From contig NZ_JAUEQY010000038.1 in assembly GCF_030406325.1 (NCBI RefSeq), positions 30,444-94,443 of the forward strand: a stretch of 64,000 nucleotides of DNA. Reading direction: 5' to 3'. Positions 53,401 through 64,000 of the stretch are shown in pieces. The notes under the pieces were generated by a model that saw nothing but the letters and a program-made list of their open reading frames with translations, ran no database searches and was not told the origin of the DNA. A program made the position numbers and the translations under genes. Numbering within the stretch: the stretch's first letter is position 1; every line of letters starts with the position of its first letter. Source of the DNA: Actinomadura sp. DC4 (GTDB taxonomy: Bacteria; Actinomycetota; Actinomycetes; Streptosporangiales; Streptosporangiaceae).

Positions 53401-56400
53401 CCGGCGCCCGGCCCTCACACCGTGCCGCGTACGCGTCGGTCAGGTCACGCGCCAGCGGACCCAGCGACCAGCCGTCACTCGCGATGTGATGCACCACCAG
53501 CACGAGGACGTGCTCGTCCGGTCCCGGGCCGAACAGCCAGGCCCGGATCGGGAGGTCGGCCGACAGGTCGAAGACGTGGCCCGCGGCCTCCGCGACGGCG
53601 GCCGGAAGGGCGGCCTCGGTGACGTCGGCGAACGCCGGTTCCCATGACAGGTCGTCGAGCTCGACGACGTGCTGGCACGGCTCGCCGTCCACGGCCGGGA
53701 ACACCGTCCGCAGCACCTCGTGCCGGCCAAGGACGTCGAGGAACGCCTCGGTCAGCGCCTCCCGGTCCAGCGCGCCGGACAGCCGGATGGCGGTCGAGAC
53801 GTTGTAGGTGGCGCTCGGCCCGTCCAGCCGGTCGATGAACCAGAGGCGTTGCTGCGCGTACGACAGCGGCACGAGTTCGGGGCGGATCGCCGGCGCCAGC
53901 GCGGGACGTGCCCGGCCGGGGGCGGTGAGGCGTGCGGCCAGGCCGGCGACCGTGGGCGCCTCGAACAGCGTACGGATCTCCAGCTCGACGCCGAGGATCG
54001 TACGGACGCGGCTCACCAGGCGGGTCGCCAGCAGTGAGTGCCCGCCCAGCTTGAAGAAGTCGTCGTCCACGCCGATGCCGTCGAGGCCGAGGACCTGCGC
54101 GAAGGCCTGGCAGAGGACCTCTTCCTCCAGCGTCGCCGGGCCGCGCCCCGTACCGGCGTGGAACTCGGGTTCGGGCAGGGCCTTGCGATCGAGCTTGCCG
54201 TTGGGGTTCAGCGGCAGGGCGTCCAGCACGACGACGGCGGAGGGGACCATGTAGCCCGGCAGCCGCTCGGCCGCGAAGTCCCGCATCTCCGAGGGCGACG
54301 CCTCGGCCGGCGCGGCCGGGACGAGGTAGGCGACCAGGCGCTTCTCTCCCGGAGTGTCCTCGCGGACGACCACGGCGACCTGGGAGACACCCGGGTGGGC
54401 CAGCAAGGCCGCTTCGACCTCGCCGGGCTCGATGCGGAACCCGCGGATCTTGACCTGGTCGTCGGTACGGCCGAGGAAGTCCAACCGCCCGTCCGGAAGC
54501 CAGCGCACCAGATCACCGACGCGGTACATACGACCGCCGAACGGACACGCGACGAACCGCTCCGCCGTCAGACCCGGACGCCCGAGATAACCACGCGCCA
54601 GACCAGCACCGGTCACGTACAGCTCGCCCGCCACGCCGACCGGCACCGGACGAAGCGCCTCGTCCAGCACGTAGACACGCGTGTTGGCGATCGGCGGGCC
54701 GATCGGCACCCCCGTCCCCCGATCCAGATCCTCGACCGTCACCCGGCCCACGGTCGTGAAGGTCGTGTTCTCCGTCGGGCCGTACCCGTTGAGGAGCCGG
54801 ACCTGCGGCAGCCGTTCCAGGACGGTGCGGCAGCGTGGCACGGACAGCACGTCGCCGCCGGCCAGGAGGTACCGCAGCCCGGCGAAGGACTCCACGTCGG
54901 CGTCGACCGCCTCGTGGAACAGCCCGGCCGTCAGCCACAGGACCGTGACCCGGTACTCGGCCAGGAACGCCTTCAGGTCGGACGGGGAGAACCGCCCCGG
55001 CGGGACGATGGCGACGGCGGCGCCGTTGAGGAGCGGCCCCCAGATCTCCAAGGTCGCGGCGTCGAAGGAGACCGGCGCCATCTGCGCCACGACGTCATCG
55101 ACCTCCCACCGAACGAAATCCGGACCGTGCACCAGCCGCTCCACGGCCCGATGCGGCACCACGACCGCCTTCGGCGTCCCCGTCGAACCCGACGTGTAGT
55201 TCACGTACGCCGGATGCGCCGGCCCGGCCCGAGCGGGCAGATCCGCGCTGGAGAAGGCGTCGAGCGTGATCGCGTCGAGGTCGATGCGGGGCGCGTCCGT
55301 CGGCAGGTCGAGCCCGCCGGCGGTCAGCACGACGGCCGGAGCGGCGTCCGCGAGCATGAAGGCGACGCGTTCCGCCGGATGGTCGCGGTCGATCGGGAGA
55401 TACGCGCCACCGGCCTTCAGGATCGCCAGCAGCGCGACCACCAGCTCCGGCGAGCGTTCCAGCACGACCCCGACCAGGTTCTCCGGGCCGACGCCACGTT
55501 CCACCAGCGCCCACGCGAGCCGGTTGGCCCTGGCGTTCAGCTCCGCGTACGTGAGCGTCCCGTCCGCGGACACCACCGCCGGGCGGTCCGGTGTGGCGGC
55601 CGTCTGCGCCTCGAACAGCTCCGGCAGGCCCCGCCCCGACAGTTCCACCGCGGTGTCGTTCCACTCCCGCAGCACCCGTCGCCGTTCCGGTGCGCCGAGC
55701 ACGTCCACCGCGCTCAGCCTGGTCGTGGGGGCGGCCACCACGGTCTCGGCCACGCGCCGGAACCAGCCCGCGATCCGTACCGCCGACTCCGCGTCGAACA
55801 CGTCGGCCGCCACCGTCACCGCGCCGCGCACACCCGCCGGCGCCCCGCCGGCGTCGAAGGTCTCCGCGGCGGCGATCTCCAGGTCGAACTTGGCCGCCAT
55901 CGCCAGCGCCCCGGCCGAGCCGCCCGTCATCCCGGAGGCCCGTACGCCGGGCAGGTCGAGGACCGCCTGCGCGTTGTTCTGGAGCGTCAGCATCACCTGG
56001 AACAGCGGATGCCGCGCCATCGACCGGACCGGAGCCAGCTCCTCCACCAGCCGCTCGAACGGCACGTCCTGATGCGCGTACGCCCCCAGACTCGCCTCAC
56101 GCACCCGGCCCAGCAACTCACCGAACGACGGATCACCCGACAGGTCACTACGGATCACCAGCGTGTTCACGAAGAACCCGACCAGATCGTCCAGCGCCTC
56201 GTCCAACCGGCCCGCCACCACCGACCCGATCGGCACGTCCGTATCTCCGCCGAGCCGCGACAGCGTCACCGCCAGCGCCGCCTGCAGCACCATGAACACG
56301 GTCACGCCGTGCTCGCGCGCCACCTCCCGCAGCCGGGCGTGCACCCCGGCGGGCAGGTCCAGCGGCGCCCGGTGTCCCTCGTGCGAGGCCACCGCCGGGC

Positions 56401-59400
56401 GCGGCCGGTCGAACGGCAGCGCAGGCTCCTCCGGAACACCGGCCAGGGCGGCACGCCAGTACGCCACCTGGCGCGACAGCACACTCCCGGCGTCGGACTC
56501 GTCGCCCAGCAACTCCCGCTGCCACAGCGCGTAGTCCGCGTACTGCACCGGCAGCGGTTCCCACTCCGGCGCCCGGCCCGCACACCGCGCCGCGTACGCG
56601 TCGGTCAGGTCGCGCGCGAACGGGCCGGCCGACCAGCCGTCGGTCGCGATGTGGTGCACGACCAGCACCAGCGCGTGCTCGTCCGGTCCCACGCCGAACA
56701 GCCACACCCGGATCGGTATCTCCGCCGAGAGGTCGAACGCGTGCCTGCTGGCCTCGGCCATCGTCTCCGCCAGCTCGTCCGGGGCGATCTGGACGAACTC
56801 CGGCTCCCACGACAGCCCGTCCGGCTCCACGACGTGCTGGTACGGCTCGCCGTCGACGCTGGGGAAGACCGTTCGCAACACCTCGTGCCGGTCCAGCACG
56901 TCGAGGAACGCCTCGGCCAGCGCGCCCCGGTCCAGCGCGCCGGACAGCCGCAGCCCCATGCAGACGTTGTACGTGGGGCTCGGCCCGTCCAGCTGGTCGA
57001 TGAACCAGAGGCGCCGCTGCGCGTACGACAGCGGCACCCGCTCCGGACGCGCGACCGGCGTCAGGGCGGTACGCCCCTGGTCCGCGTCGCCGAGGCGGGC
57101 CGCCAGCCCGGCCACCGTCGGTGCCTCGAAGAACTCCCGCAGCGGCAGTTCGACGCCCAGCACCGCGCGGACCCGGCTCACCAGCCGCGTCGCCAGCAGC
57201 GAATGCCCGCCCAGCAGGAAGAAATCGTCGTCCACCCCCACGCCGGACAGCCCGAGAACCTGCGCGAACACCTGACACAGGAGCTCCTCTTGCACCGTGA
57301 CGGGCTCGCGCCCCGCGCCCTCGTCGTACTCGGGCGCGGGCAGGGCGCGGCGGTCGAGCTTGCCGTTCGCGGTGACCGGCAGCGTGTCCAGGGCGATGAC
57401 CGCCGCGGGCACCATGTAGTCGGGCAGCCGCCCGGCGACGAACGCGCGTACGCCGGCGGTCAGCGCGCGCGTCTCCTCCTCGGGACCGGCCGGCACGACG
57501 TACCCGACCAGCCGCCTGTCGCCGGGGGTGTCCTCGCGGACGACGACGGCGGCCTGGGCGACCTGCGGGTGGGCGGCCAGCGCGGACTGGACCTCGCCGG
57601 GTTCGATGCGGAACCCGCGGATCTTGACCTGCTCATCGGCCCGGCCCGCGAACACCAACCGGCCCTCGGCAGTCCAGCGCGCCAGATCCCCCGTCCGGTA
57701 CATCCGCCCGCCGAACGGGCACGCGACGAACCGCTCGGCCGTCCACTCTGGGCGACCCACGTAGCCCCGGGCGAGCTGCGCACCGGCGATGTACACCTCA
57801 CCGGTCACGCCCACGGGCGCCGGCTTGAGAAAGGCGTCCAGCACGAACACCCTCATGCCGGCGACCGGCGACCCCATCGGCACGACCGGGCCCGAGCCGT
57901 CCACGGGGCCGGTCGTCACCATGACCGTGGCCTCGGTCGGGCCGTAGGTGTTGACCAGACAGCGGCCTCGTGACCAGGCGCGGGCCTGCGCCAGGCTGAT
58001 CGGCTCGGCCCCCACCAGCAGCCGTGACGGCCCCGGGAGCTCGGCCGGGTCGAGGACCTCCAGCAGGGACGGCACGACGCTCATGGCCTCGACGCCGGTC
58101 TCGCGGACGAGCCGGGTGAGCGCGGCCATGTCGGCCCGTTCGGCGGACGACGCCACGACGAGAGTCCCGCCCGCCGCCAACGTCACCGCGAGGTCGAGCA
58201 CCGACGCGTCGAAGCTGAACGAGGCGAACTGCAGCACCCGTACACCGGGCCCGGCGCCCATCACCGGGACCAGCGCCGCCACGAGGTTCGCCAGGGCGGC
58301 GTAGGACACCGCGACGCCCTTGGGCCGGCCGGTCGACCCGGAGGTGTAGATCACGTACGCGAGCTGTCCGGGCGCGATCCGTACGCGGGGGGCGTCCTCG
58401 GGCAGGTCCGCCGGCCCGAGCCCGGAGCGCCCCAGGACCACCTGGGCGCCGCTGTCGGCGCGCATGAACTCCAGCCGCTCCGCCGGATGATCCGGGTCCA
58501 GCGGCACGTAGGCCCCGCCGGCCTTCCAGACCCCCAGAATCGCCGCCACCATCTCGACGCCACGCGGCAGGCACAGCCCCACGAGCGACTCCGCGCCCAC
58601 ACCCTGACCCCGCAGCCAGTGCGCCAGCCGGTTCGCCCGCGCATCGAGCTCCGCGTACGAGACCTGCTCGTCCTCGCAGACCACCGCCACCGCGTCCGGA
58701 GTCCGCGCCACCTGCGCGGCGAACAGGTCCGGCACCAGATCCGCGGACGGGACGGCCGGCCCGTGCCACTCCACCAGCACGCGTTGCCGCTCGGCCTCAT
58801 CCATCACCTCGACCTCGCCGACCCGGATGCCCGGCTCCGCCGACACGACCGCGATCACGCGGCTCAGCCGGCCGGCGAACCGCCCGGCCGTCCCGGCGTC
58901 GAACACGTCGGCGGACACGACGAGGCGGCCGCGCAGCCCGGCCGGAGCGCCGTGGGCGTCGAACGTCTCCTCCATGGAGACGTCGAGGTCGAACCGTGTC
59001 GCCCGCGACTCCGTGAGCGCCGCCGCCGAGACCGCCTCGATCATGAGACCCGGCAGGGCGAGTTCCGCGGCACTGGTGTTCTGCAGGGTCAGCATGACCT
59101 GGAACAGCGGATGCCGCGCCATCGACCGGACCGGCGCGAGCTCCTCGACCAGCCGCTCGAACGGCACGTCCTGATGCGCGTACGCCCCCAGACTCGCCTC
59201 CCGCACCCGGCCCAGCAACTCCGCGAACGACGGATCACCCGACACATCGGCACGGACGACCAGCGTGTTCACGAAGAAACCGACCAGATCGTCCAGCGCC
59301 TCGTCCAGCCGGCCGGCGGTCGCCACGCCGATCGGGAGGTCGATGCCGGCGCCGAGGCGCGACAGTGTCACCAGGAGCGCCGCCTGCAGGGCCATGAAGA

Positions 59401-60142
59401 CGGTCACGCCCTCGGCGCGGGCCACCTCTCGCAGCCGCGCGTGCACCTCGGCGGGCAGTTCGAACGAGACGCGGTGCCCCTCGTGTGAGGCGACCGCCGG
59501 GCGCGGCCGGTCGTAGGGCAGCGCCGGCTCCTCGGGGACGTCCGCGAGGGTGTTGCGCCAGTACGCGACCTGCCGCGCCAGCACGCTGCCCGGGTCGGAG
59601 CCCTCGCCGAGCAGCTCCCGCTGCCACAGCGCGTAGTCCGCGTACTGGACCGGCAGCGGCTTCCACGCGGGTGCCCGCCCCTCGCGCCGCGCCGTGTAGG
59701 CGGTGGTCAGGTCGCGGGCGAGCGGGCCGTTCGACCAGCCGTCGCTCGCGATGTGGTGCACGACGAGGAGCAGCACGTGTTCTTGCGCATGGACGGCGAG
59801 CAGCCAGGCCCGTACGGGGATCTCGGTGGCCAGGTCGAAGGTGTGGCCGGCGAGTTCGGCGACCGCCGCGGGCAGTCCCTCCGCGCTCACCGCCACCGGT
59901 GACAGCGCGAAGGCGGTGTCCTCGACCGTGAGGATCCGCTGGTACGGCTCGCCGTCGGTGGCCGGGAAGACCGTCCGCAGCACCTCGTGGCGGCCCAGCA
60001 CGTCCCGCAGTGCCTCCTCCAGCGCGGGCCGGTCCAGCTCGCCGGTGAGCCGTACGGCCATCGGGAGGTTGTACGTGGCGCCGGGGCCCTCGAGCTGTGC
60101 CAGGAACCACAGCCGCCGCTGGGCGAACGAGAGGGGAGTCAT
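41309..60142 (-). CDS. NRPS, six modules
   Basis: A 6277-residue synthetase in the middle of the visible assembly line. Order: LCL-A-T, LCL-A-T, LCL-A-T, dual C/E-A-T, LCL-A-T, dual C/E-A-T. Carrier serines are near residues 981, 2036, 3086, 4127, 5176 and 6215. Codes read by eye are DALSLGTVM, Val, Val, Asp, Asp and Asp. Dual C/E domains in modules 4 and 6 make the second Val and the second Asp D. There is no E domain and no terminal TE, so the chain passes to the next protein. The C-terminal tail [12 protein letters not shown] is partly dictated by the AGGAGGAG ribosome site of the downstream gene. ATG 60142 overlaps the upstream stop and is preceded by AGGAAGAGG. Colinearity of the three genes is assumed from this coupling. 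Confidence 0.95.
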   Translation of the reverse strand: MTPLSFAQRRLWFLAQLEGPGATYNLPMAVRLTGELDRPALEEALRDVLGRHEVLRTVFPATDGEPYQRILTVEDTAFALSPVAVSAEGLPAAVAELAGHTFDLATEIPVRAWLLAVHAQEHVLLLVVHHIASDGWSNGPLARDLTTAYTARREGRAPAWKPLPVQYADYALWQRELLGEGSDPGSVLARQVAYWRNTLADVPEEPALPYDRPRPAVASHEGHRVSFELPAEVHARLREVARAEGVTVFMALQAALLVTLSRLGAGIDLPIGVATAGRLDEALDDLVGFFVNTLVVRADVSGDPSFAELLGRVREASLGAYAHQDVPFERLVEELAPVRSMARHPLFQVMLTLQNTSAAELALPGLMIEAVSAAALTESRATRFDLDVSMEETFDAHGAPAGLRGRLVVSADVFDAGTAGRFAGRLSRVIAVVSAEPGIRVGEVEVMDEAERQRVLVEWHGPAVPSADLVPDLFAAQVARTPDAVAVVCEDEQVSYAELDARANRLAHWLRGQGVGAESLVGLCLPRGVEMVAAILGVWKAGGAYVPLDPDHPAERLEFMRADSGAQVVLGRSGLGPADLPEDAPRVRIAPGQLAYVIYTSGSTGRPKGVAVSYAALANLVAALVPVMGAGPGVRVLQFASFSFDASVLDLAVTLAAGGTLVVASSAERADMAALTRLVRETGVEAMSVVPSLLEVLDPAELPGPSRLLVGAEPISLAQARAWSRGRCLVNTYGPTEATVMVTTGPVDGSGPVVPMGSPVAGMRVFVLDAFLKPAPVGVTGEVYIAGAQLARGYVGRPEWTAERFVACPFGGRMYRTGDLARWTAEGRLVFAGRADEQVKIRGFRIEPGEVQSALAAHPQVAQAAVVVREDTPGDRRLVGYVVPAGPEEETRALTAGVRAFVAGRLPDYMVPAAVIALDTLPVTANGKLDRRALPAPEYDEGAGREPVTVQEELLCQVFAQVLGLSGVGVDDDFFLLGGHSLLATRLVSRVRAVLGVELPLREFFEAPTVAGLAARLGDADQGRTALTPVARPERVPLSYAQRRLWFIDQLDGPSPTYNVCMGLRLSGALDRGALAEAFLDVLDRHEVLRTVFPSVDGEPYQHVVEPDGLSWEPEFVQIAPDELAETMAEASRHAFDLSAEIPIRVWLFGVGPDEHALVLVVHHIATDGWSAGPFARDLTDAYAARCAGRAPEWEPLPVQYADYALWQRELLGDESDAGSVLSRQVAYWRAALAGVPEEPALPFDRPRPAVASHEGHRAPLDLPAGVHARLREVAREHGVTVFMVLQAALAVTLSRLGGDTDVPIGSVVAGRLDEALDDLVGFFVNTLVIRSDLSGDPSFGELLGRVREASLGAYAHQDVPFERLVEELAPVRSMARHPLFQVMLTLQNNAQAVLDLPGVRASGMTGGSAGALAMAAKFDLEIAAAETFDAGGAPAGVRGAVTVAADVFDAESAVRIAGWFRRVAETVVAAPTTRLSAVDVLGAPERRRVLREWNDTAVELSGRGLPELFEAQTAATPDRPAVVSADGTLTYAELNARANRLAWALVERGVGPENLVGVVLERSPELVVALLAILKAGGAYLPIDRDHPAERVAFMLADAAPAVVLTAGGLDLPTDAPRIDLDAITLDAFSSADLPARAGPAHPAYVNYTSGSTGTPKAVVVPHRAVERLVHGPDFVRWEVDDVVAQMAPVSFDAATLEIWGPLLNGAAVAIVPPGRFSPSDLKAFLAEYRVTVLWLTAGLFHEAVDADVESFAGLRYLLAGGDVLSVPRCRTVLERLPQVRLLNGYGPTENTTFTTVGRVTVEDLDRGTGVPIGPPIANTRVYVLDEALRPVPVGVAGELYVTGAGLARGYLGRPGLTAERFVACPFGGRMYRVGDLVRWLPDGRLDFLGRTDDQVKIRGFRIEPGEVEAALLAHPGVSQVAVVVREDTPGEKRLVAYLVPAAPAEASPSEMRDFAAERLPGYMVPSAVVVLDALPLNPNGKLDRKALPEPEFHAGTGRGPATLEEEVLCQAFAQVLGLDGIGVDDDFFKLGGHSLLATRLVSRVRTILGVELEIRTLFEAPTVAGLAARLTAPGRARPALAPAIRPELVPLSYAQQRLWFIDRLDGPSATYNVSTAIRLSGALDREALTEAFLDVLGRHEVLRTVFPAVDGEPCQHVVELDDLSWEPAFADVTEAALPAAVAEAAGHVFDLSADLPIRAWLFGPGPDEHVLVLVVHHIASDGWSLGPLARDLTDAYAARCEGRAPEWVPLPVQYADYALWQRGLLDAEGVLSRQVAYWRAALAGVPEELSLPFDRPRPAVASHEGYRVPLELPAQVHARLREVARAESVTVFMVVQAALAMMLSRLGGGTDVPIGSVVAGRLDEALDDLVGFFVNTLVIRSDLSGDPSFAELLGRVRETSLGAYAHQDVPFERLVEELAPARSMARHPLFQVMLTLQNHAQATLDLPGVRAEGARSTGPAASAAKFDLEIALSEAFDAGGAPAGVRGAVTVAADVFDAGSAVRIAGWFGRVVATLTAAPETRLGAVDLMSPAERRQVLQDWTGTEVEPSGRSLPELFQAQAAATPGHTAVTSTDATLTYAELNARANRLAWALVERGVGPEDLVGVALERSPELVVALLAVLKAGAAYLPIDGDHPAERVAFMLEDAAPVVVLTAGRTELPTDAPRVDLDMIEGLSGENPPVRARPAHPAYVNYTSGSTGTPKAVVVPHRAVERLVHGPDFVRWRPDDVVAQMAPVSFDAATLELWGPLLNGASVAIVPPGRFSPGELRAFLTRQRVTVLWLTAGLFHEMVDADVEALGGLRYLLAGGDVLSVPRCRAVLERLPGVRLLNGYGPTENTTFTTVGQVTVQDLDRGTGVPIGPPIANTRAYVLDEALRPMPVGVAGELYVTGAGLARGYLGRPGLTAERFVACPFGGRMYRVGDLVRWLPDGRLDFLGRTDDQVKIRGFRIEPGEVEAVLLSDPSVAQVAVVVREDGPGEKRLVAYLVPAEPGEDADALSASVRKRAAERLPDYMVPSAVVALDALPLNPNGKLDRKALPAPEFHAGTGRGPATLEEEVLCRAFAEVLGLERVGVEDDFFKLGGHSLLAVRLVELLRGRGVSVSVRALFDSPTPAGLAGASGPDEVVVPPNRIPADATEITPDMLPLVDLTPADLERVVATVKGGAANVADVYPLAPLQEGLFFHHLMARGGTDAYVLPRVLRFDARERLDAFLGALQRVIDRHDIYRTAIVWDGLPEPVQVVARHAALPVTQVTVAPGGADAVEPLLAAIAPGMDLTHAPLMDVHVTADPGDGGWVAVLRLHHLVQDHTTQDVLLGELGAILSGREASLPEPLPFRDFVAQARLGVSREEHEEYFADLLGDIEETTAPYGLLDVHGDGRDVRRAHLPVDGDVGRRVREVARTLGVSPATLFHLAWARVLATVSGRDDVVFGTVLFGRMNAGAGADRVPGLFINTLPVRVPTATSTVREALDGLRGRLAELLIHEHAPLALAQQASGVPGGSPLFTSIFNYRHGGTGGGQPRPDRASIAGIRTLSIREATNYPVAVSVEDQSTEFGLTIDAVDAVDGTTLCRLLHTCLRNVVTALEEDPGRRLSAVEILQSTDRDRLLVEWNDTATGTPRPPVLALFEAQAARTPDAVALVAGGAESSYADLDARANRLAHRLRDQGVGAESVVAVRLPRGGGMITAILGIWKAGAAYVPIDPDQPAERTAYVLADSRAALTLTADDLTADPDGPVGPPRVSTSPDQVAYVIYTSGSTGRPKGVAVTQANLANYVATVPGRVGFEGPGRYAVLQAQVTDLGNTVVFAGLTSGGELHILDEDTVTDPAAVRAYLSEQRIDYLKAVPSHVAALGGVSPRRSLVLGGEAASPELVAELLAGECAVFNHYGPTEATIGVATTRLTASGIVPIGTPVGNTRLYVLDARLEPVPVGVPGELYIAGAQLARGYVGRPGLTAERFVACPYGGRMYRTGDLARWTPEGELVFAGRADEQVKIRGFRVEPGEVQAVLVAHPQVAQAVVVAREDTPGDRRLVAYVTPADVDAAAIREFAAERLPGHMVPSAVVTLDALPLATNGKLDRRALPAPEYAAGSGRGPVTVAEEILCQAFADVLGLDAVGAEDDFFALGGHSLLAMRLVSRIRAVLDIEVPLPLLFEAPTVAGLSARLADTGRARTALVPVVRPERVPLSYAQRRLWFIGRLEGPSATYNSPVVLRLTGDLDRPAMDAALRDVIGRHEVLRTVFPVADGEPYQRILGIEDTGFALPVTEVADGELPDAVARAGGHAFDLSSEIPIRAWLYAVGPDEHVLVLVVHHIASDGWSSAPLARDLTSAYAARREGRAPVWEPLPVQYADYALWQRELLGDEGDPEGVLSRQVAYWREELAGAPEELALPYDRPRPAVATRQGHLVQVDVPPEIHARLREVARAEGVTVFMVLQAGLAVLLSRLGAGTDIPIGSGVAGRLDEALDDLVGCFVNTLVIRSDLSGDPSFAELLGRVREKGLRAYAHQDVPFERLVEELAPVRSLGRQPLFQVILTMQDTAAMAGAGARAGGLAGLRAKALPLRRVGAKFDLSVLVGERFDDDGAPRGINGLVTGSVDLFEAATVERLADALVRVLSLLVEDPSVRLSAVDVLDPAERHRVLVEWNDTATEAPPALLPESFAARAARTPDAVAAVAGDVQVSYAELDTRANRLAHFLRAQGVGAESVVGICLPRGLEMVTAIVGVWKAGAAYVPIDPGQPAERVAFVQSDSGAVLTLTSEEVMEDLPAGRHRLVTVEDPLVAMQPAEAPAVSIAPGQVAYVIYTSGSTGRPKGVAVTHGNLANYVASVPGRVGFDGPGRYAVLQAQVTDLGNTVVFASLTSGGELHILDEDTVTDPAAVRDYLADRRIDYLKAVPSHVAALGGVLPGRSLVLGGEAASPELVAELLAGECAVFNHYGPTEATIGVATARLTASGVVPIGTPVGNTRLYVLDERLQPVPIGVAGELYIAGAQLARGYVGRPGLTAERFVACPYGGGRMYRTGDLARWTADGQLVFAGRVDEQVKIRGFRIEPGEVRAVIAAHPQVAQAAVIAREDTPGDRRLVAYVTPADVDAAAIKEFAGGRLPAHMVPSAFVALDALPLASNGKLDRKALPAPDYAAAMTSGRAPATIEEEVLCEVFAEVLGLDTVGVDDDFFGLGGHSLLAVRLVETLRRRGVSIAVRALFATPTPAGLAAEAGPAEIEVPPNRIPAGATELTPDMLPLVDLTPGQIERLVAAVDGGAANIADVYPLAPLQEGIFFHHLLHAGTGTDVYASPRIVGFDSRERLDAFLDALRRVIDRHDIYRTAIVWEGLPEPVQVVTRNATLPVTEITLETGDAVEQLLAAGRNRMDLGRAPLIDVHTAAEKEDGRWLAMMRIHHLAQDNTTHAVLLGELAAMLSGREASLPAPLPFRDFVAQARLGVSREDHHRYFTDLLRGIDETTAPYGLMDVHGDGAGVRRAHLTVDDETNDRIRDVARDLGVSPATLFHLAWARVLATVSGRDDVVFGTVLFGRMNAGAGADRVPGLFINTLPVRVRTGSYAVAEALEEMRGQLAELLVHEHAPLSLAQQAAEIPGGGPLFTALFNYRHRRRGNAAPEQPGSTGVRTVFTPTQGSTNYPLAVSVDDRGTGFELAVDAATVEPEEVCRLLRTCVGGLVTALADDPDARLSAVEVLDRAGRDRIVGDWNDTRVDLPPISVLEMFTAQAARTPDAVALVAGGTELSYAGLDARANRLAHRLRDQGVGTESVVALRLPRGLEMITAIIGVWKAGAAYVPIDPDQPDERTSYALADSRAALTLTPGHLESLPPAEAPPVSIAAGQVAYVIYTSGSTGRPKGVAVTHGNLANYVATVPGRVGFDGPGRYAVLQAQVTDLGNTVVFASLTSGGELHILDEDTVTDPEAVRAYLSEQRIDYLKAVPSHVEALGGVLPRRSLVLGGEAASAELVAELLAGECAVFNHYGPTETTIGVATTRLTASGVVPIGTPVGNTRLYVLDAHLQPAPIGVAGELYIAGAQLARGYVGRPGLTAERFVACPYGGRMYRTGDLAHWTPEGRLVFEGRADEQVKIRGFRVEPGEVRAVLAAHPQVTQAAVIAREETPGDRRLVAYVTPADTDTAAIREFAAGRLPAHMVPSAVVALDALPLASNGKLDRKALPAPDHAAGGASGRAPATPEEEFLCRAFAEVLGLKTAGVDDDFFALGGHSLLAMRLAGEVREELGAELPVRAVFAAPTPAGLAAWLAEHGDTRQQAARPVLRPMRRQQEETR
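41318..41325 (-). promoter_or_regulatory. Ribosome site inside the end of the middle NRPS gene
   Basis: AGGAGGAG read on the minus strand, 5 bases before ATG 41312. It encodes the Gln-Glu-Glu of the upstream protein's tail and supports translation re-initiation at the ATGA junction. Confidence 0.75.
44496..47645 (-). other. Middle NRPS gene, module 5: LCL-A(Asp)-T, D-Asp
   Basis: LCL domain with HHIASDG. The pocket D-L-T-K-V-G-H-I-G-K is aspartate. The carrier Ser codon is 44615-44617. The next domain is a dual C/E, so D-Asp is expected if that domain is active. Confidence 0.85.
47646..50765 (-). other. Middle NRPS gene, module 4: dual C/E-A(Asp)-T
   Basis: Dual C/E domain with FFHHLM and [12 protein letters not shown] intact. 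The pocket D-L-T-K-V-G-H-I-G-K is aspartate. The carrier Ser codon is 47762-47764, of the pre-LCL type. Confidence 0.88.
50766..53915 (-). other. Middle NRPS gene, module 3: LCL-A(Val)-T, D-Val
   Basis: LCL domain with HHIASDG. The pocket D-A-L-W-L-G-G-T-F-K is valine. The carrier (Ser codon 50885-50887) has the [10 protein letters not shown] form and is followed by a dual C/E domain, so D-Val is expected. Confidence 0.85.
53211..53503 (-). repeat. 293-bp perfect repeat, copy B (C domain)
   Basis: Partner of 31225-31517, in the LCL domain of module 3 of the middle NRPS gene. Confidence 0.88.
53916..57080 (-). other. Middle NRPS gene, module 2: LCL-A(Val)-T
   Basis: LCL domain with HHIATDG. 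The pocket D-A-L-W-L-G-G-T-F-K is valine. The carrier Ser codon is 54035-54037 and precedes an LCL domain. The A-domain core shares 453 identical bases with module 4 of the last NRPS gene. Confidence 0.85.
54774..55226 (-). repeat. 453-bp perfect repeat, copy B (Val A-domain core)
   Basis: Partner of 29695-30147, in module 2 of the middle NRPS gene. Flanking sequence diverges at once on both sides. Confidence 0.9.
57081..60142 (-). other. Middle NRPS gene, module 1: LCL-A(DALSLGTVM)-T
   Basis: LCL domain with HHIASDG at the protein's N-terminus. The pocket D-A-L-S-L-G-T-V-M-K is shared with module 2 of the last NRPS gene; the substrate is not assigned. Val331 of common codes is Met here. The carrier Ser codon is 57200-57202 and precedes an LCL domain, so the residue stays L. 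Confidence 0.7.
59101..59341 (-). repeat. About 240-bp identical repeat, copy B
   Basis: Partner of 37140-37379, in the C domain of module 1 of the middle NRPS gene. Confidence 0.75.
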
Positions 60143-63100
60143 CGGACCTCTTCCTGTCGGCGCATCGGGCGCAGCGCGGGCCGGGCCTGCTGCGGGGGCC
60201 CGCCCCGATCCGCGAGCCAGGCGGCCAGGGCGGCCGGTGTCGGGGTGGCGAAGAGGCGCCGCATCGGCAGTTCGGCGCCGAGCGTCGTCCGTACGCGGCT
60301 GACCAGCCGGGTGGCCAGCAGCGAGTGGCCGCCCAGCACGAAGAAGTCATCGTCCAGGCTGACCGACGGCAGGCCGAGCACCTGCGCGAACGCCTCGCAC
60401 AGCGCCTTCTCGTCCGCGGTGCCGGGGGTCCGGCCCCGGCCGGCGAGGGCGGCGGCGTCCGGGACGGGAAGGGCGGCGTGGTCGAGCTTGCCGTTGGCGT
60501 TCAGCGGCAACGCGTCCAGGACGACCGTGGAGGAGGGCAGCATGTAGTGCGGCAGCCGCTCGGCGGCGAAGTCGTGGAGCGCGCCGGGCAGCGTGCTCGC
60601 CGGGCCCGGGCCGGCCGGGACGACGTAGGCGGTCAGGCGCGGGTCGCCGTCGTCGTCGCGGCGGGCGACCACGGCGGCCTGGGCGACCTGCGGGTGGGCG
60701 GTCAGGACCGCCTGGATTTCGCCCGGCTCGATCCGGAATCCGCGGATCTTGACCTGTTCGTCCGCCCGGCCGGCGAACACCAGGCCGCCGCCGGCCGTCC
60801 ACCGCGCCAGGTCCCCGGTGCGGTACATGCGGCCGCCGTACGGGCAGGCCACGAACCGTTCGGCGGTCAGCCCCGGGCGGCCCGCGTAGCCGCGGGCCAG
60901 GCCCGCGCCCGCGACGTACAGCTCGCCCACGACGCCGACCGGCGCCGGTTCCAGCCGTCCGTCCAGGACGAACACACGCGTGCCCGCGATCGGGCCGCCG
61001 ATGCCCACGGCGTCGGCCGCGGTCAGCGGCCGCGACATCGTGGCGCAGACCGTGGTCTCGGTCGGCCCGTACGCGTTGACGAACCGCCGGCCGGGCGCCC
61101 ATCCCGCGACGACGTCGCCGCCGAGGGCGTCGCCGGCCGCGACGAGCGTCCGTACCGAGGCCAGGTCCTCCGGCGCCAGCGCCGCCAGCACGGCCGGCGA
61201 CAGCGTCACGTGCGTCACCCCGTGCCGGGCGACCACGCCGGCCAGGCCCGGTCCGGGCAGCAGGTCCTGGGCGTCGGCCAGCACGAGCCGTGCTCCGCGC
61301 GCCAGCGTGACCAGCACCTCCGACACCGCCGCGTCGAAGCTCACCGACGCGAACTGCAGGACGCGGGCGGTGTCATCCACCGCGAAGCGCTCCGCCTGGG
61401 CGGCCACCAGGCTCGCCAGCCCGGCGTGTGAGACCGCGACGCCCTTGGGACGGCCGGTCGATCCCGACGTGTAGATCACGTACGCGAGCCGGTCCGGCGC
61501 GGCCGGCAGCTGCGGAGCGTCTTCGGGCAGCTCCGCGATCATGGCCGTGACCTGCGGATCCTCCAAGTCCAGCACGCGTACGCCGGCGGCCGCGCCACGA
61601 CCGATGACCAGCCCCGCGCCGCTGTCCTCCAGGACGAAGGCGGTCCGTTCCGCCGGGTGCTCCGGGTCCAGCGGCAGGTACGCCGCGCCCGCCTTCCACA
61701 CGCCGAGGAGGGCCACGATGAGGTCGATCCCTCGCGGCAGGCAGACCGCCACCACGGTCTCGGCGCCGACGCCCTGACTTCGCAGGTGGTGGGCGAGCCG
61801 GTTCGCGCGCGCGTCGAGTTCGGCGTACGAGACCTCCAGCCCGCCGTACGCCAGTGCGACCGCGCCGGGCGTACGTGCCACCTGGGCGGCGAAGAGGCCG
61901 GCTCCCGACGCCCGCGGCGGTTCGGTGGCGGTGTCGTTCCACTCCCGTACGAGCCGGTCCCGTACGGTCGCGTCGAGGACGCCGACGGCCGACAGCGGGC
62001 GGTCCGGGTCGTCCTCCAGCGCGGTCACCAGGTCGCCGAGGCAGGTGCGGAGGAAGCCGCAGACCTCTTCGGCGTCGACGGCCGACACCGCGTCGACGGC
62101 GATGCGGAAGCCGGCCCCGGAGTCGTCCACGGCGACGACGAGCGGGTAGTTGGTGCGCTCGCGGGTGAGCACGGCGCGGACGCCGTCGAGCCCGGTGCCG
62201 GTGCTCTGACCGGCCGTAAGGTTGTGCCGGTAGTTGAACAGCGAGGTGAACAGCGGGCCGCCGCCCGGCACGCCGCCGGCGCGCTGGACCACGGCCAGCG
62301 GCGCGTGCTCGTGGGTGAGGAGTTCGGCCAGCTGGTCCCGCAGGCCGTCCAGGGCCGCGCCGACGCCCGTCCCGTCGACGCCGACCCGTACCGGCAGGGT
62401 GTTGATGAACGGTCCCTGGACCCGGTCGGCGCCGGCCCCGGCGTTCATCCGCCCGAACAGGACGGTCCCGAAGACGACGTCGTCCCGGCCGCTGACCGTG
62501 GCCAGCACGCGCGCCCAGGCCAGGTGGAAGAGGGTCGCCGGGCTCACCCCGAGCCTGCGGGCCACCGCCCGTACCCGGTCGCCGGCGTCCTCGCCGACGG
62601 CCAGCCGCGCCCGCACCACGTCGCTGCCGTCGCGGTGGACGTCGAGCAGCCCGTACGGCGCGGTGGTCTCCCGGACGTCGCCGAGCAGGCCGGCGAAGTA
62701 GCGCTCGTGTTCCGCGCGCGGGACGCCGAGGCGCGCCTGGGCGACGAAGTCGCGGAACGGCAGCGGCGCGGGCAGCGACGCCTCCCGCCCGGACAGGATC
62801 GCGCCCAGCTCGCGCAGCAGCGCCTCCTGGGTCGTGTGGTCCCGGACGAGCTGGTGGATGCGGAGCAGACCGAGCCATCGGCCGGTGCCGGGTTCGGCGG
62901 CGACGCGCACGTCGACGAGCGGGGCGCGGCCCAGGTCCATCCGCGACCCGGCCGCCGCGACCAGTCGCTCGACCGGGTCCGCCGCGGAGTCGACCACGGT
63001 CTCCTCGACCCGCAGCGCGGCGCGTCTGAGCACGACCTGGACCGGCTCGGGCAGGCCCTCGGCGACGATCAGCGTGCGGTAGATGTCGTGCCGGTCGACC

Positions 63101-63385
63101 ACCCGCTGGAGCGCGGCCACGAACGCGTCCAGCCGCGTACGCGTGTCGAACCCGAGCACGATCGGCAGGACGTACGCGTCGCGGCTCTCCTGCGCGGCCA
63201 TCAGGTGGTGGAAGTAGATGCCCTCCTGCAGGGGGGCGAGCGGGTAGACGTCGGCGACGTTGGCGGCCCCGCCGTCGACGGCCGCGACGAGCCGGCCGAT
63301 CTGCTCGGGCGTCAGGTCGACCAGGGGGAGCATGTCGGGGGTGAGCTCGGTGGCGCCGGCCGGGATGCGGTTCGGCGGTACGTCG
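60139..63385 (-). other. First visible NRPS gene, last module: dual C/E(HQ)-A(Tyr-type)-T
   Basis: The condensation domain has the dual C/E N-terminal signature ([10 protein letters not shown]), but the core reads [13 protein letters not shown] at 62851-62853 replaces the second His. The A pocket D-A-S-T-V-A-A-V-C-K matches the Tyr/beta-hydroxytyrosine code of vancomycin-type synthetases. The carrier Ser codon is 60322-60324 and precedes an LCL domain, so the residue stays L. Confidence 0.82.
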
Positions 63386-64000
63386 ACCGTCTCGGGGGCG
63401 GCCACCGCGGCCAGGCCCTCGGGGGTCGGGGTCTGGAACAGCGCCCGTACGGAGATCGCCACGCCGCGGGCCCGCAGCCGCTCGACCAGCGAGACCGCGA
63501 GCAGCGAGTGGCCGCCGAGAGCGAAGAAGTCGTCCTCGACGCCGACCGCGTCCAGGCCGAGCACGTCGGCGAAGGCCTGGCAGAGGATCTCCTCCTCGAC
63601 CGTGGCCGGGGCCCGGCCGCCGGCCGTCGCGGCGGCGTGGTCGGGGGCGGGGAGGGCTTTACGGTCGAGCTTGCCGTTGCTCGCCAGGGGCAGCGCGTCC
63701 AGGGCGACGACGGCCGAGGGCACCATGTACTCCGGCAGACGCCCGGCGGCGAACTCCCTGATCACGGCGGCATCGACGTCCGCCGGGACGACGTACGCCA
63801 CGAGCCGCCTGTCGCCGGGAGTGTCCTCACGAGCGACCACCGCAGCCTGCGTCACCTGCGGATGTACGGCGATTACGGCCTGGACCTCGCCGGGCTCGAC
63901 GCGGAACCCGCGGATCTTCACCTGCTCATCCACCCGGCCCGCGAACACCAATTGCCCACCGGCCGTCCACCGCGCCAGATCCCCGGTCCGATACATCCGC
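60139..64000 (-). CDS. NRPS, 3' part; gene continues past the right edge
   Basis: The visible 1287 codons cover the C-terminal third of an A domain, its carrier, then a complete module dual C/E-A-T. The A domain of the complete module has the code DASTVAAVCK. The protein ends with [11 protein letters not shown] and its stop overlaps the start of the next NRPS gene. The frame is open to base 64000, so earlier modules, including the loading or starter C domain, lie outside. The dual C/E domain carries His-Gln instead of the catalytic His-His pair. The cut-off A domain's C-terminal segment is most like those of the Asp modules. Confidence 0.93.
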   Translation of the reverse strand, partial: RMYRTGDLARWTAGGQLVFAGRVDEQVKIRGFRVEPGEVQAVIAVHPQVTQAAVVAREDTPGDRRLVAYVVPADVDAAVIREFAAGRLPEYMVPSAVVALDALPLASNGKLDRKALPAPDHAAATAGGRAPATVEEEILCQAFADVLGLDAVGVEDDFFALGGHSLLAVSLVERLRARGVAISVRALFQTPTPEGLAAVAAPETVDVPPNRIPAGATELTPDMLPLVDLTPEQIGRLVAAVDGGAANVADVYPLAPLQEGIYFHHLMAAQESRDAYVLPIVLGFDTRTRLDAFVAALQRVVDRHDIYRTLIVAEGLPEPVQVVLRRAALRVEETVVDSAADPVERLVAAAGSRMDLGRAPLVDVRVAAEPGTGRWLGLLRIHQLVRDHTTQEALLRELGAILSGREASLPAPLPFRDFVAQARLGVPRAEHERYFAGLLGDVRETTAPYGLLDVHRDGSDVVRARLAVGEDAGDRVRAVARRLGVSPATLFHLAWARVLATVSGRDDVVFGTVLFGRMNAGAGADRVQGPFINTLPVRVGVDGTGVGAALDGLRDQLAELLTHEHAPLAVVQRAGGVPGGGPLFTSLFNYRHNLTAGQSTGTGLDGVRAVLTRERTNYPLVVAVDDSGAGFRIAVDAVSAVDAEEVCGFLRTCLGDLVTALEDDPDRPLSAVGVLDATVRDRLVREWNDTATEPPRASGAGLFAAQVARTPGAVALAYGGLEVSYAELDARANRLAHHLRSQGVGAETVVAVCLPRGIDLIVALLGVWKAGAAYLPLDPEHPAERTAFVLEDSGAGLVIGRGAAAGVRVLDLEDPQVTAMIAELPEDAPQLPAAPDRLAYVIYTSGSTGRPKGVAVSHAGLASLVAAQAERFAVDDTARVLQFASVSFDAAVSEVLVTLARGARLVLADAQDLLPGPGLAGVVARHGVTHVTLSPAVLAALAPEDLASVRTLVAAGDALGGDVVAGWAPGRRFVNAYGPTETTVCATMSRPLTAADAVGIGGPIAGTRVFVLDGRLEPAPVGVVGELYVAGAGLARGYAGRPGLTAERFVACPYGGRMYRTGDLARWTAGGGLVFAGRADEQVKIRGFRIEPGEIQAVLTAHPQVAQAAVVARRDDDGDPRLTAYVVPAGPGPASTLPGALHDFAAERLPHYMLPSSTVVLDALPLNANGKLDHAALPVPDAAALAGRGRTPGTADEKALCEAFAQVLGLPSVSLDDDFFVLGGHSLLATRLVSRVRTTLGAELPMRRLFATPTPAALAAWLADRGGPPQQARPALRPMRRQEEVR
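60147..60155 (-). promoter_or_regulatory. Ribosome site inside the end of the first visible NRPS gene
   Basis: AGGAAGAGG on the minus strand, 4 bases before ATG 60142. It has the same arrangement as the junction at 41.3 kb. Confidence 0.65.
63386..64000 (-). other. First visible NRPS gene, partial module: A (C-terminal part)-T
   Basis: Starts at [11 protein letters not shown] (core A7) and includes the A8 motif [12 protein letters not shown] and A10 NGKLDR. The pocket residues are outside the window. The segment [19 protein letters not shown] closely matches the same place in the Asp modules, so Asp is the best guess. The carrier Ser codon is 63505-63507; its [10 protein letters not shown] form precedes a dual C/E domain. 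Confidence 0.7.

Noticed and set aside
18588..60142. Feglymycin-, ramoplanin- or enduracidin-type product
   Set aside because: Those need many Hpg/Dpg modules; none of the 14 readable A domains has such a code.
18588..64000. Repetitive DNA considered as CRISPR or mobile elements
   Set aside because: The repeats are homologous NRPS domains in frame. No spacers, transposase genes or terminal repeats were seen.

Overview
The window is very GC-rich DNA with strong G/C preference at third codon positions, ATGA-coupled operons and giant NRPS genes, which points to an actinomycete. The family cannot be fixed from sequence alone; a filamentous group such as the Streptosporangiales/Thermomonosporaceae or Streptomycetaceae is likely. 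Most of the window (about 7.0 kb to the right edge) is one part of a large nonribosomal peptide gene cluster that continues beyond base 64000.

Left edge, 1-1928 (+): the tail of a free acyl carrier protein, a stand-alone E2-type acyltransferase and an alpha/beta hydrolase, translationally coupled. This trio matches the acylation/elimination cassette of tetronate biosynthesis (agglomerin Agg3/Agg4/Agg5 type), so a second polyketide-type cluster probably lies to the left. Between 1.9 and 7.0 kb are genes of unclear role: a membrane protein, a frameshifted small gene, and a large membrane-anchored protein with a type-I periplasmic-binding-protein-like domain.

Precursor and tailoring block, 7.0-18.3 kb: a minus-strand operon dpgA-dpgB-dpgC-dpgD plus a fused Hmo-HpgT gene makes 3,5-dihydroxyphenylglycine (Dpg) and supplies the last two steps to 4-hydroxyphenylglycine (Hpg). 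Upstream of it is a CmlA-type diiron beta-hydroxylase for carrier-bound amino acids. Divergent from that are an alpha/beta hydrolase and an ABC exporter. The divergent promoter holds a perfect StrR-type operator, GTTCAACTG-N11-CAGTTGAAC.

Assembly line, 18.6-64.0 kb (minus strand, read right to left): three ATGA-coupled NRPS genes, the first cut by the window edge. Fifteen modules are visible (one only as its 3' end), with a terminal thioesterase. Specificity codes were read by eye against the GrsA positions. They predict [Asp-like?]-Tyr/beta-OH-Tyr-X-Val-D-Val-Asp-D-Asp-Asp-aromatic?-D-X-Ser-D-Val-Val-D-Asp-X. D residues are set by dual condensation/epimerization (C/E) domains, and no separate E domain occurs. 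One of these dual domains has lost its catalytic histidine. No readable A domain has a canonical Dpg or Hpg code, so the Dpg made by the operon is either used upstream of the window or recognised by an unusual pocket. Long stretches of perfect DNA identity between modules 20-25 kb apart show recent gene conversion.

The product is probably an acidic peptide of at least 15 residues released by the thioesterase and exported by the ABC transporter. From memory only, the module count would fit an acylated octadecapeptide such as the Actinoallomurus allopeptimicins. This could not be checked here.
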